A stretch of 6,851 nucleotides of DNA, taken from Blastocatellia bacterium (GTDB lineage: Bacteria > Acidobacteriota > Blastocatellia > Pyrinomonadales > Pyrinomonadaceae). This document shows positions 1-5,928 of this stretch, in pieces (the stretch's first letter is position 1; the number at the start of each line of letters is the position of its first letter). Under the pieces are notes generated by a model. That model did no database searches. It was given only the letters and a program-made list of their open reading frames with translations, and was not told where the DNA came from. The position numbers and the translations under genes were made by a program. The DNA is taken from contig DNNE01000070.1 in NCBI GenBank assembly GCA_003487805.1, forward strand, positions 1 through 6,851, in the 5' to 3' direction.

Positions 1-397
1 CGAGGACGATCGTGATGTCCTCATTTTTTGCGGGAGCGGAAATGATTACCTTCTTGACGCTGCCGCGCAGGTGTTTCTTCGCATCCTCGGCCTTCGTGAA
101 AAGGCCCGTTGATTCGATCACGATCTCAGCCCCGACCGAGTCCCAGGGAATTGCCGACGGGTCACGCTCTGAGAAAACTCGAATCTCGTTGCCCTCGACG
201 CTGATCCCGTTTTCGGAAGCCGAAATCCCATGTTCGAGATTGCCCAACACGGAATCGTATTTTAGTAAGTGAGCCAGCGTCTTCGTGTCAGTGATGTCAT
301 TGACCGCAACGAAATCAATATCGGCGTCGCCGAGTGCCGTACGAAAGATATTTCGCCCTATTCGACCGAAGCCGTTAATCCCAACTTTAACCGCCAT
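1..397 (-). CDS. gap: Type I glyceraldehyde-3-phosphate dehydrogenase, N-terminal part (runs off window)
   Basis: This is the glycolytic enzyme that oxidises glyceraldehyde 3-phosphate to 1,3-bisphosphoglycerate with NAD and phosphate in the cytoplasm. The first 132 codons are visible. They start MAVKVGINGFGRIGR, the Rossmann NAD-binding loop (N8-R15), followed by VNDITD (N33-D34; an Asp here usually goes with NAD preference), STGLF (96-100) and SAPAK (120-124), all in the order usual for GAPDH. The catalytic Cys motif and the C-terminal domain lie beyond the window edge. The ATG at 397-395 is preceded by a strong GGGAGGA ribosome binding site, so the start is secure. The gene is transcribed away from the TolC-family gene and has its own promoter. 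I cannot tell from the visible part whether pgk or tpi follows. The identification is near certain; the choice between glycolytic Gap and a biosynthetic paralogue is less so. Confidence 0.97.
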   Translation of the reverse strand, partial: MAVKVGINGFGRIGRNIFRTALGDADIDFVAVNDITDTKTLAHLLKYDSVLGNLEHGISASENGISVEGNEIRVFSERDPSAIPWDSVGAEIVIESTGLFTKAEDAKKHLRGSVKKVIISAPAKNEDITIVL

Positions 398-405
398 TCC
401 GCGTG

Positions 406-412
406 TCCTCCC
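406..412 (-). promoter_or_regulatory. Ribosome binding site of gap
   Basis: On the minus strand GGGAGGA ends 8 nt before the gap ATG. It is close to the full anti-Shine-Dalgarno complement and is the strongest RBS in the window, as expected for a highly expressed glycolytic gene. Confidence 0.85.
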
Positions 413-487
413 GTTGCTGTTTACACACGTCACCGCGGCAGTTAGAGAACAAACAGTTCACCGGATGAAACGTGGAAAAGAAATTGC

Positions 488-517
488 AAGATAATGCCCG
501 TTTGGCAGCACTGTCAA
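488..517 (-). promoter_or_regulatory. Sigma70-like promoter of gap
   Basis: Read on the minus strand, a perfect -35 TTGACA (517-512) is followed after 18 nt by TATCTT (493-488), a 4/6 match to the -10 box; the register TTATCT would give 17 nt. Transcription would start near 481, leaving an untranslated leader of about 80 nt before the gap ATG. The -35 box lies just inside the left direct repeat that flanks the 537-588 palindrome. This comes from consensus matching by eye. Confidence 0.6.
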
Positions 518-519
518 GC

Positions 520-600
520 GAGCATTCTGTTACGTGAGTGGCACGCGCGTCCTGTGCGTTGAGTCGTGCGCGGGACGCCCGTGCCACTGAGCATTTGTTA
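520..600. repeat. 52-bp palindrome flanked by direct repeats (MITE/REP-like candidate)
   Basis: The inverted arms AGTGGCACGCGCGTCC (537-552) and its partner (573-588) match at 15 of 16 positions, the one mismatch being C546. Outside them GAGCATTCTGTTA (520-532) and GAGCATTTGTTA (589-600) are the same sequence apart from one extra base. The right copy abuts the palindrome and the left copy is 4 nt from it. A palindrome between short direct repeats is the arrangement left by transposition with target-site duplication, or by slippage duplication. There is no coding capacity. The arms do not share the GCRGTAGC core of the other repeats, so this is a separate family. Confidence 0.65.
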
Positions 601-705
601 AGGTTTTTGAAACCGCGTAGAGTTGATCGACGTAGTACGGTATGACCTGGCGCTACCTGTCTGCTCACAGTCTGCGCTCGTTCATCAGATACCCTGATCA
701 GTTTT

Positions 706-712
706 AGAGGAG
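706..712 (+). promoter_or_regulatory. Ribosome binding site of the TolC-family gene
   Basis: AGAGGAG ends 8 nt before the ATG at 721, which fixes this start in front of a good signal peptide. Confidence 0.75.
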
Positions 713-720
713 CATTTTCG

Positions 721-2526
721 ATGTCGAATCAGTTACCTCGTTTACTTACGAGATTGTGCGTTGCGATTGCATTCATCATTGCGACGTCTGTCGCCACACT
801 GGCGCAAACGCCAAGTCCAACGCCGGTTAATCCCGCGACGCTGCCGCCGGGCCAGCAAACAACTCCGCCGACTGCGCCACCGGGACAGACCGTTATTCCG
901 GGAACGCCAGTCACAACGCCGACGGCGCAACCGACGCCAATCACGCCGGCGATCCAGGAACCGACTTTCCCTGAGATCAAGCCGCAGCCGTTGCCTCCGT
1001 TGCCGGACCTGACGCGGGTCGGCGTGCTTGGCAGCAACATGATGCCGCTGTCACTTACGGACGCAATTCGCAAAGCATTGCAGAATAATAACGACATTGA
1101 AGTGTCGCGTGACGATGTTCGATTTGCCGAGCAGGAACTCCGATCGCTTCAAGGTGTGTTCGACCCAATCTTCGCGGTGACGCCGCAGCTGATCAGGAAT
1201 GTAACTCCGCAAACGAGTTCGTTGGGGGGCGCTGGCGCAGCCGGGACCACCAGCAACACGACGTTCAATCTCACTCCAACGCTCAGCAAACAGTTCTCAA
1301 CGGGCGGCGGAAACTACACAGTGAGCTTTGCCAATTCGCGCAACAGCACCAGTTCGACCCGGAGTTCGCTCACTCCGTTCTACTCGTCAAATCTTTCGCT
1401 GTCGTTTACTCAACCGTTACTCCGGAACCGGGCCATCGACGCCAACCGGCACGCGATTCGGGTGCAGAGAAAACGTCTCGAGCAGACTGATTCAGATTTT
1501 CGACAACGAACCATTGGAATTATTTCCGGCGTCCAGGCAGCCTATTGGAACCTGGTTTTTGCCCTCCGCAATCAGCAGAACCAGTTGGACAGCTTGCAGG
1601 TCTCGCGGCAAAACATGCGCAACATCGAAGCTGAGATCGCTGCCGGCGCCAAAGCGCCGCTGGATCGCGCGCAGGTGCAGACGGACATCGCGACGCGCGA
1701 AGCCAATCTCTACGTCGCCACACAGAGCGTGTCGATCGCCGAGAACAGTCTGAAACAGTTGATGCTGCGCGATCCGCAAACTCCTGATTGGTCCGCCCAA
1801 CTAACGCCGACTGACAGTCCGGCTTTCGATCTCTCGCCCGTGGATTTGTCAGCGTCACTCGATGATGCCCACAAGAACCGGCCTGAACTGAAGCGGCTGA
1901 ACTTGCAGAAGGAAATCACTGGACTGGACATTCAGTATTTCAAGAATCAGACAAAACCGCAGGCTGATTTGACCGGCACGATAGCGACCACCGGCCTGGC
2001 GGGCACCGCCTGTAGCACGGCCACAAATCCGCTGTGCATCGCGCCCCCGACAAATCTCATCGGTGGTTACGGAAAAGATCTCAGCAACCTCGCCGGTCTT
2101 AGCACGAACAACGTTACAGTCGGGGTTGCGATTTCGCTCCCGCTTCACAACACGACGGCCAAGGCAAACCTTGCCGGCGCTCGAATCCAGAAGGAGCAAC
2201 TCGACGCTTCTTACCGCTCGCAGGATCAGGCGATCGAAATGGATGTGCGCAACGCCGCGCAATCGGTTGATACCGCACAGAAGCGCGTCGTCGCTTCGCG
2301 CGCGGCACGCGAGAGCGCGGAACAACAGTTAGCCGGCGAGCAGAAGCTTTACGATGTCGGGCGTTCCACGACCTTTCTTTTGCTTCAGCGACAGCAGGAA
2401 TTGACGGCCGCTCGGACCAATGAATTACAGGCGCAGACGGATTACAACAAGGCGCTGGCTGATCTGCAACGGGCAACCGGGTCGACGCTGCGGGTGAACA
2501 ATGTCGTCGTGAATCCGAACCCTTAG
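721..2526 (+). CDS. TolC-family outer-membrane efflux/secretion channel with proline-rich N-terminal linker
   Basis: Predicted outer-membrane factor of a tripartite efflux pump or type I secretion system, forming a trimeric beta-barrel with a long alpha-helical periplasmic tunnel. The 601-aa product begins with a signal peptide (basic start, hydrophobic core about 11-25, likely cleavage after A28). Then comes an unusually long Pro/Thr-rich segment (about 30-95). The duplicated TolC domain begins near residue 109 with the typical SLTDAIRKALQNN helix, and the protein ends with the ALADLQRATG-type closing helix. Long helices rich in Gln, Ala and Asn (about 240-350 and 485-585) alternate with Ser/Thr/Asn-rich strands, as expected for the two halves. 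It is longer than E. coli TolC mainly because of the linker. A Cys pair (C431, C439) lies in a loop before the second barrel segment. No inner-membrane pump or adaptor gene adjoins it, so the substrate cannot be inferred. The family is certain and the partner unknown. Confidence 0.93.
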   Translation: MSNQLPRLLTRLCVAIAFIIATSVATLAQTPSPTPVNPATLPPGQQTTPPTAPPGQTVIPGTPVTTPTAQPTPITPAIQEPTFPEIKPQPLPPLPDLTRVGVLGSNMMPLSLTDAIRKALQNNNDIEVSRDDVRFAEQELRSLQGVFDPIFAVTPQLIRNVTPQTSSLGGAGAAGTTSNTTFNLTPTLSKQFSTGGGNYTVSFANSRNSTSSTRSSLTPFYSSNLSLSFTQPLLRNRAIDANRHAIRVQRKRLEQTDSDFRQRTIGIISGVQAAYWNLVFALRNQQNQLDSLQVSRQNMRNIEAEIAAGAKAPLDRAQVQTDIATREANLYVATQSVSIAENSLKQLMLRDPQTPDWSAQLTPTDSPAFDLSPVDLSASLDDAHKNRPELKRLNLQKEITGLDIQYFKNQTKPQADLTGTIATTGLAGTACSTATNPLCIAPPTNLIGGYGKDLSNLAGLSTNNVTVGVAISLPLHNTTAKANLAGARIQKEQLDASYRSQDQAIEMDVRNAAQSVDTAQKRVVASRAARESAEQQLAGEQKLYDVGRSTTFLLLQRQQELTAARTNELQAQTDYNKALADLQRATGSTLRVNNVVVNPNP

Positions 2527-2539
2527 CTAAGGCTATTTG

Positions 2540-2644
2540 GAGTGCGGCGGCAATCCCGATTTATCGGGAGCGACGCCGCTTTGGATTGACTTTGCAATCA
2601 ATCCATCTTAATCAATCCAAAGCGCCGTCAAGGCCGGCGCACTC
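2540..2644. repeat. Nested palindromic element between the TolC-family gene and the glycosyltransferase
   Basis: The outer arms GAGTGCG (2540-2546) and CGCACTC (2638-2644) enclose two hairpins. The first has outer stem GCGGCG/CGCCGC (2544-2549 with 2574-2579) and inner stem CCCGAT/ATCGGG (2555-2560 with 2563-2568). The second can pair GCTTTGGATTGA (2578-2589) with its perfect 12-bp complement at 2612-2623, or use only GGATTGA (2583-2589) with TCAATCC at 2598-2604. The element fills nearly all the space between the two genes and ends 3 nt before the next ATG. The first hairpin is followed by only TTT, so it would be at best a weak intrinsic terminator. Confidence 0.6.
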
Positions 2645-2647
2645 AGA

Positions 2648-3430
2648 ATGCGCATCACCGCGACGATCATCACTCTCAACGAAGCTGACAACATTCGCGA
2701 GGCGTGTTCGTCAGTTGCCTGGGCCGATGAAATCCTGGTAGTCGATTCCGAATCTACGGATCATACGCGTCGAATTGCGGAAGAATGCGGCGCGCGCGTC
2801 CTGACAAATCCCTGGCCTGGCTTTTCAAAGCAAAAACAATTCGCGGTCGATGCTGCAAGCCATGATTGGATCTTCAGTCTGGATGCAGACGAACGCATCT
2901 CGCCGGAACTGCAGGCATCAATCGATTACGTCCGTAAGCAGGATGAGTCGCGACTTGCCGATGGTTATCGGGTCGCGCGCCGGGCGTTCTATATGAACCG
3001 ATGGATTCGCGGCGGCGGCTGGTATCCGGATTATCAACTGCGTTTTTTCAATCGCACGCGCGGCCGCTGGGGCGCTCGGGTTATCCACGAATCAGTTGTA
3101 ATGAACGAAGGCGCCCGGGTTGAGAATCTGCCCGGCGATCTTCTGCACTATTCGATGCGCGATCCATCTCATCACCGGCAGATGATCGAACAACGCTACG
3201 CGCCTCTCGGAGCTGAGCAGATGTATCGTGAGGGCAGACGCACGTCGCGATCGCAACGCGCGGTCGCGGGCCCAGCAGCGTTCATTCGAAGTTATGTCCT
3301 CAAGGGCGGCTTTCGCGATGGTAGTGCCGGCCTCACGATCGCAAAGCTGGCCGCGCATCATGCGGCGTTGAAGCATTCGATTCTCTACGAACTTCAGAAT
3401 AAGACTGAGTTACAGAACCGCGAGCAGTAG
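2648..3430 (+). CDS. Family 2 glycosyltransferase, WaaE/KdtX-like (LPS-core beta-glucosyltransferase type)
   Basis: Predicted GT-A fold inverting glycosyltransferase at the cytoplasmic face of the inner membrane, adding a sugar from a nucleotide-sugar donor to an LPS-core or other envelope glycan acceptor. The 260-aa protein opens with TATIITLNEADNI, has the nucleotide-binding VVDSESTDHT (D33, D38), the metal-binding SLDADER (D79-x-D81), the HES motif (H147-S149) and the FIRSYVLKGGFRDG segment (212-225) typical of the WaaE/KdtX branch. Length is normal for that branch. The ATG at 2648 is the only plausible start: an in-frame TAA lies at 2609-2611, and no clear RBS is seen. The last six residues (LQNREQ) and the TAG stop lie in the left arm of a large inverted repeat, so the natural C-terminus may have been altered by it. 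The exact sugar and acceptor cannot be read from sequence. Confidence 0.9.
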   Translation: MRITATIITLNEADNIREACSSVAWADEILVVDSESTDHTRRIAEECGARVLTNPWPGFSKQKQFAVDAASHDWIFSLDADERISPELQASIDYVRKQDESRLADGYRVARRAFYMNRWIRGGGWYPDYQLRFFNRTRGRWGARVIHESVVMNEGARVENLPGDLLHYSMRDPSHHRQMIEQRYAPLGAEQMYREGRRTSRSQRAVAGPAAFIRSYVLKGGFRDGSAGLTIAKLAAHHAALKHSILYELQNKTELQNREQ

Positions 3431-3525
3431 CGAGCGGGATAAAGGCGCAACTCATAGGGCAGCACATCGTCTCACTCAATGAGTTGAGTTTTGGTCCCGC
3501 TCGCTACCGCTCGCGGTTCTGTAAC
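3409..3525. repeat. Large near-perfect inverted repeat overlapping the glycosyltransferase stop codon
   Basis: Arms of 31 bp (3409-3439 and 3495-3525) are complementary at 30 of 31 positions, the exception being A3426 opposite C3508. Inside, CAACTCAT (3448-3455) pairs perfectly with ATGAGTTG (3479-3486), giving a second stem. The arms contain GCAGTAGC (3424-3431) and, on the minus strand, GCGGTAGC (3503-3510), the core shared with the repeats at 5531-5579 and 6792-6851. The TAG stop of the glycosyltransferase (3428-3430) is part of the core. No T-run follows the right arm, so this is not a classical intrinsic terminator, although so long a hairpin at a 3' end could protect the transcript. Confidence 0.85.
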
Positions 3526-3568
3526 GGCCAGCTGCAAAAATGAGTAGGCATCGGATTCGCAGCCGCGT

Positions 3569-3574
3569 TACAAT
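3569..3574 (+). promoter_or_regulatory. Possible -10 box just upstream of the prepilin peptidase
   Basis: TACAAT matches the -10 consensus at 5 of 6 positions. Transcription would begin about 7 nt later, at or a few bases before the ATG at 3585, giving a leaderless or nearly leaderless message; this fits the lack of any Shine-Dalgarno sequence there. No good -35 box lies 16-18 nt upstream, so the call is tentative. Confidence 0.3.
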
Positions 3575-3584
3575 GCACACCTGA

Positions 3585-4463
3585 ATGAATGTGACGGCGA
3601 TAGATCGCGCCATCGATGTGCCAATACCGATCGCCTGCGCATTCCTGGGCGTTGTGGGAGCAATCATCGGGAGCTTTCTCAACGTAGTCATTCATCGCCT
3701 GCCGCGCGAACAATCAATCGTCTTTCCCAATTCGACCTGCCCTAAGTGCCGCAAGGCAATCAAGGCCTACGACAACATTCCGATCCTCAGCTATCTGATC
3801 TTGCGTGGCCGCTGTCGTCATTGCGGCGTGCACATCTCGAGTCGTTATCCGGCGGTCGAAGCATTGACGGCGATCCTGTTTGCCGCGGTCACCTGGCACG
3901 ATGGAGTGTCGTTCGCGCTCGCCTTTGACCTCGCATTCGCGGCGTCGATGGTGGCTCTGGTGTTCATCGATGCCGAGCACATGATTCTGCCCAATGCGAT
4001 TACTTATCCCGGAATTATCTTTGCCATCATTGCTCGCATCCTGCTGCCGTATCTCGCCGGCCCCGCACATTTCGATGACCTGCCGCAGCTCCTGAATGCC
4101 TTTCCAACTCTTCCGGTCGGACTCGTGTCGATAATCGGCGCGGTCATCGGCGCGTTGGCCGGCGGCGGCTCTCTGTGGTTGATGGGCTTTTTGTGGGAGA
4201 AGTTGCGCGGCGTCGAAGCCATGGGGTTTGGCGACGTGAAGATGATGCTCATGGTCGGCGCGTTTTTGGGCTGGCGGCTGACGATTCTCACGATCCTGCT
4301 CGGAGCACTAACAGGTTCTATCGCCGGAATCGTGGTGATGTATCGCCGCGGCCGAAATATGCAAATGATGCTGCCGTTCGGAATCTTTCTGGGAATCGGA
4401 TCGATTGTTTCACTCTTGTTCGGCGCGCGCATCATCGCCTGGTACGCGTCGCAATTTCGCTAA
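3585..4463 (+). CDS. pilD: Type IV prepilin peptidase / N-methyltransferase (PilD family, A24)
   Basis: Bifunctional inner-membrane enzyme that cleaves the leader of type IV pilins and type II secretion pseudopilins after the conserved Gly and N-methylates the new first residue. The 292-aa protein has the complete architecture. A first membrane helix (about 13-33) runs into GSFLNVVIHRLP. The cytoplasmic methyltransferase domain carries two zinc-binding pairs, C52-P-K-C55 and C77-R-H-C80. About six further membrane helices hold both aspartyl-protease residues, D129 in FIDAEHMILPN and D217 in GFGDVK. Length is normal for the full-size enzyme. The ATG at 3585 has no RBS; a second in-frame GTG at 3591 is possible. 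A four-codon ATG-CAC-ACC-TGA runs into the start (3573-3584), probably by chance. The histidine kinase starts 4 nt after the stop, implying co-transcription. No pilin gene is in the window, so whether it serves pili, secretion or both is open. Confidence 0.95.
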   Translation: MNVTAIDRAIDVPIPIACAFLGVVGAIIGSFLNVVIHRLPREQSIVFPNSTCPKCRKAIKAYDNIPILSYLILRGRCRHCGVHISSRYPAVEALTAILFAAVTWHDGVSFALAFDLAFAASMVALVFIDAEHMILPNAITYPGIIFAIIARILLPYLAGPAHFDDLPQLLNAFPTLPVGLVSIIGAVIGALAGGGSLWLMGFLWEKLRGVEAMGFGDVKMMLMVGAFLGWRLTILTILLGALTGSIAGIVVMYRRGRNMQMMLPFGIFLGIGSIVSLLFGARIIAWYASQFR

Positions 4464-4467
4464 TCAA

Positions 4468-5928
4468 ATGCACGCCAGCCGACTTCAGATTCTCCTGACC
4501 ACCGTCGCCGGACTCTTCCTGCTCGGCACGGTCGCCATCTTTGCGGTGTTTGCACTGGCCCCCGGGACTGCGGTCGTCTATCGACCATTCCTGCTGACAG
4601 CATTTGTCGTTACGCTGTTCATTAGCCTGGTTTGCGTCGCCTGGCTGATGCGCGGATTGCTCCGGCCCTACAGCCAGTTGATTGGCGAGGCACAGCGCGC
4701 GCCCGTTGCGCATTCCGGCAAGCGACAAAATGAAGCGGCATTTGTACTCGAGACATTTCAGTCGGTCATCGCGCAACTTCAGGAACAACAGAAAGAACTA
4801 CAGAGACTAAGCGAGCAGGCGAGCCAACGCGCCGACTCAGCCGAAGCCTTCAGCGATCGCATTGTGGCGAGCATGCCGACAGGTCTGCTCGCGTTTGACG
4901 CTAAGGGTCATGCGACCGTTTCGAATGGACCAGCGAGGGATCTGTTTCACAACAGTAGAATTGCACCGGGCCAACACTTCAACACAGTCTTTGCAGATTT
5001 CCCGGCGTTGGCGGAAATGGTCGACGCGTGCCTTTCAAGTGGACGGCTGTATCGTCGCGAAGAAATCGAAACCACGAATGGATCTGAAGCAGCGAAACGA
5101 CTGGGAGCAACGGTTGCTCCGATCGATCCAGCTTCGGAGACGGGATCGCGCGGCGCGCTCTGTTTGATTACCGATATCACGGAAGTTACGCGCCTGCGTG
5201 AGCAGGTTGCGTTGAAGAAAAATCTTGAGAGCCTCGGCGAGATGTCCGCCGGGCTGGCCCACGAATTCAAGAACGCTATGGCCGCGCTGCACGGCTACGC
5301 GCAGTTTCTGCAGAGCGTCGATCGCGACGAGCAGGGACAAGTGGCGGCCGACGCGATGCTGCAGGAAGTCCGAAACCTCTCAGAGATGACCACGGCATTT
5401 CTTAACTTTGCCCGGCCGCAGGCACTTCAGCTCGAAGAGATTTCGCTTGATGAATTGATTGAAGAGTGCACCCGCGAATTGAAGCCACTGTTTGAATCGC
5501 GACGTGTTGAACTAGTCATCGCGAGCGCTCGAGGCAGTAGCGCAAGCGTGTCAGAACCGCCTGCGGTAGCGGGCGGGCCAGACGTTCGCGCCGATCCAAG
5601 ATTGCTGCGTCAGGCACTTCTCAACCTCCTGCGCAACGCCGCCGAAGCAATTCCCGAAAATCAAACCGATCGAAGAGTAATCATTGCGAATGCCGTTGCA
5701 CGCGACCAGGGAAAGCAGTGGGCCGTAATCTCAATTCGCGATACCGGTCCAGGGATACCCGCGGCCGACCTGGAACGGATCTTCATTCCCTTCTTCACGA
5801 CAAAATCACAAGGCCATGGGATCGGATTGGCGCTGGCCCACCGAGTGATTACGGAGCACGGCGGGTCGCTGACAGCCTCAAACGTCGCAGAGGGCGGCGC
5901 AGAGTTTACGGTTCGACTACCGGTTTGA
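4468..5928 (+). CDS. Membrane-bound PAS histidine kinase (NtrB/PilS-like) with in-frame repeat-derived insert
   Basis: Predicted inner-membrane sensor kinase that autophosphorylates on His and passes phosphate to a response regulator not present in this window. Two membrane helices (about 7-30 and 41-61) are joined by a tiny loop, so sensing is probably in the membrane or cytoplasm. A coiled-coil linker follows (about 95-128), then a PAS domain (about 128-240), HisKA with H265 in AGLAHEFKNAMAAL, and HATPase with N-box NLLRN (386-390), DTGPGIP (425-431), the FIPFFTTK lid (439-446) and GHGIGLAL (449-456). All catalytic boxes are intact; the usual N-P-L after the phosphorylated His is N-A-M. Residues 356-370 are low-complexity sequence encoded by a repeat. 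The start at 4468 puts the first helix at the N-terminus; an ATG at 4405 would overlap pilD by 59 nt and add an unconvincing extension. The 486-aa length is ordinary. Adjacency to pilD suggests, without proof, a role in pilus control. Confidence 0.93.
   Translation: MHASRLQILLTTVAGLFLLGTVAIFAVFALAPGTAVVYRPFLLTAFVVTLFISLVCVAWLMRGLLRPYSQLIGEAQRAPVAHSGKRQNEAAFVLETFQSVIAQLQEQQKELQRLSEQASQRADSAEAFSDRIVASMPTGLLAFDAKGHATVSNGPARDLFHNSRIAPGQHFNTVFADFPALAEMVDACLSSGRLYRREEIETTNGSEAAKRLGATVAPIDPASETGSRGALCLITDITEVTRLREQVALKKNLESLGEMSAGLAHEFKNAMAALHGYAQFLQSVDRDEQGQVAADAMLQEVRNLSEMTTAFLNFARPQALQLEEISLDELIEECTRELKPLFESRRVELVIASARGSSASVSEPPAVAGGPDVRADPRLLRQALLNLLRNAAEAIPENQTDRRVIIANAVARDQGKQWAVISIRDTGPGIPAADLERIFIPFFTTKSQGHGIGLALAHRVITEHGGSLTASNVAEGGAEFTVRLPV
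5531..5579 (+). repeat. Repeat element inserted in frame inside the histidine kinase gene
   Basis: Bases 5552-5577 match the left arm of the 3409-3525 repeat at 22 of 26 positions (3413-3438), and the match is 23 of 26 against the right arm read on the minus strand. The octamer core occurs twice in the same direction, GCAGTAGC (5534-5541) and GCGGTAGC (5563-5570), and CCGCC/GGCGG (5557-5561 with 5572-5576) can form a small stem. The 45 bases from 5533 to 5577 keep the frame open and encode residues 356-370, ending SEPPAVAGG. They fall between the strand VELVIASA and ADPRLLRQALLNLL, which in related kinases are normally joined by a short acidic or polar turn. Confidence 0.7.

Larger units (their letters stand above)
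398..720. other. Divergent intergenic region between gap and the TolC-family gene
   Basis: This 323-bp gene-free stretch contains the gap leader and promoter on the minus strand, the palindrome at 537-588 with its flanking direct repeats, a small perfect hairpin GGTTT-TTG-AAACC (602-614), the 8-bp palindrome CTGATCAG (694-701) and the RBS of the TolC-family gene. I found no convincing -35/-10 pair for the rightward gene; TTGAAA (607-612) and TTGATC (623-628) have no matching -10 at suitable spacing. Reading frames that stay open here run through the promoter and repeat and resemble no protein I know. Confidence 0.7.

Noticed and set aside
387..668. Open frame on the minus strand (93 codons) across the gap upstream region
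   Set aside because: It runs through the gap promoter, the palindrome and the gap start, is Arg/Ala-rich, has no RBS and resembles no known family.
2521..2532. Perfect 12-bp palindrome CCTTAGCTAAGG over the TolC-family stop codon
   Set aside because: It has no loop or T-tract and no second copy; a palindrome of this length can arise by chance and no operator family is recognised.
3409..3525. Intrinsic terminator for the glycosyltransferase
   Set aside because: The stem is strong but the right arm is followed by a mixed sequence ending in A residues, not a T-run, so the hairpin is listed as a repeat.
3573..3584. Four-codon reading frame ending at the prepilin peptidase start
   Set aside because: Too short to judge, with no RBS; the ATG overlaps a candidate -10 box. 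Most likely chance.
4405..4467. Earlier in-frame ATG for the histidine kinase
   Set aside because: It would overlap pilD by 59 nt and put a 21-residue polar extension before the first membrane helix; the ATG at 4468 fits better.
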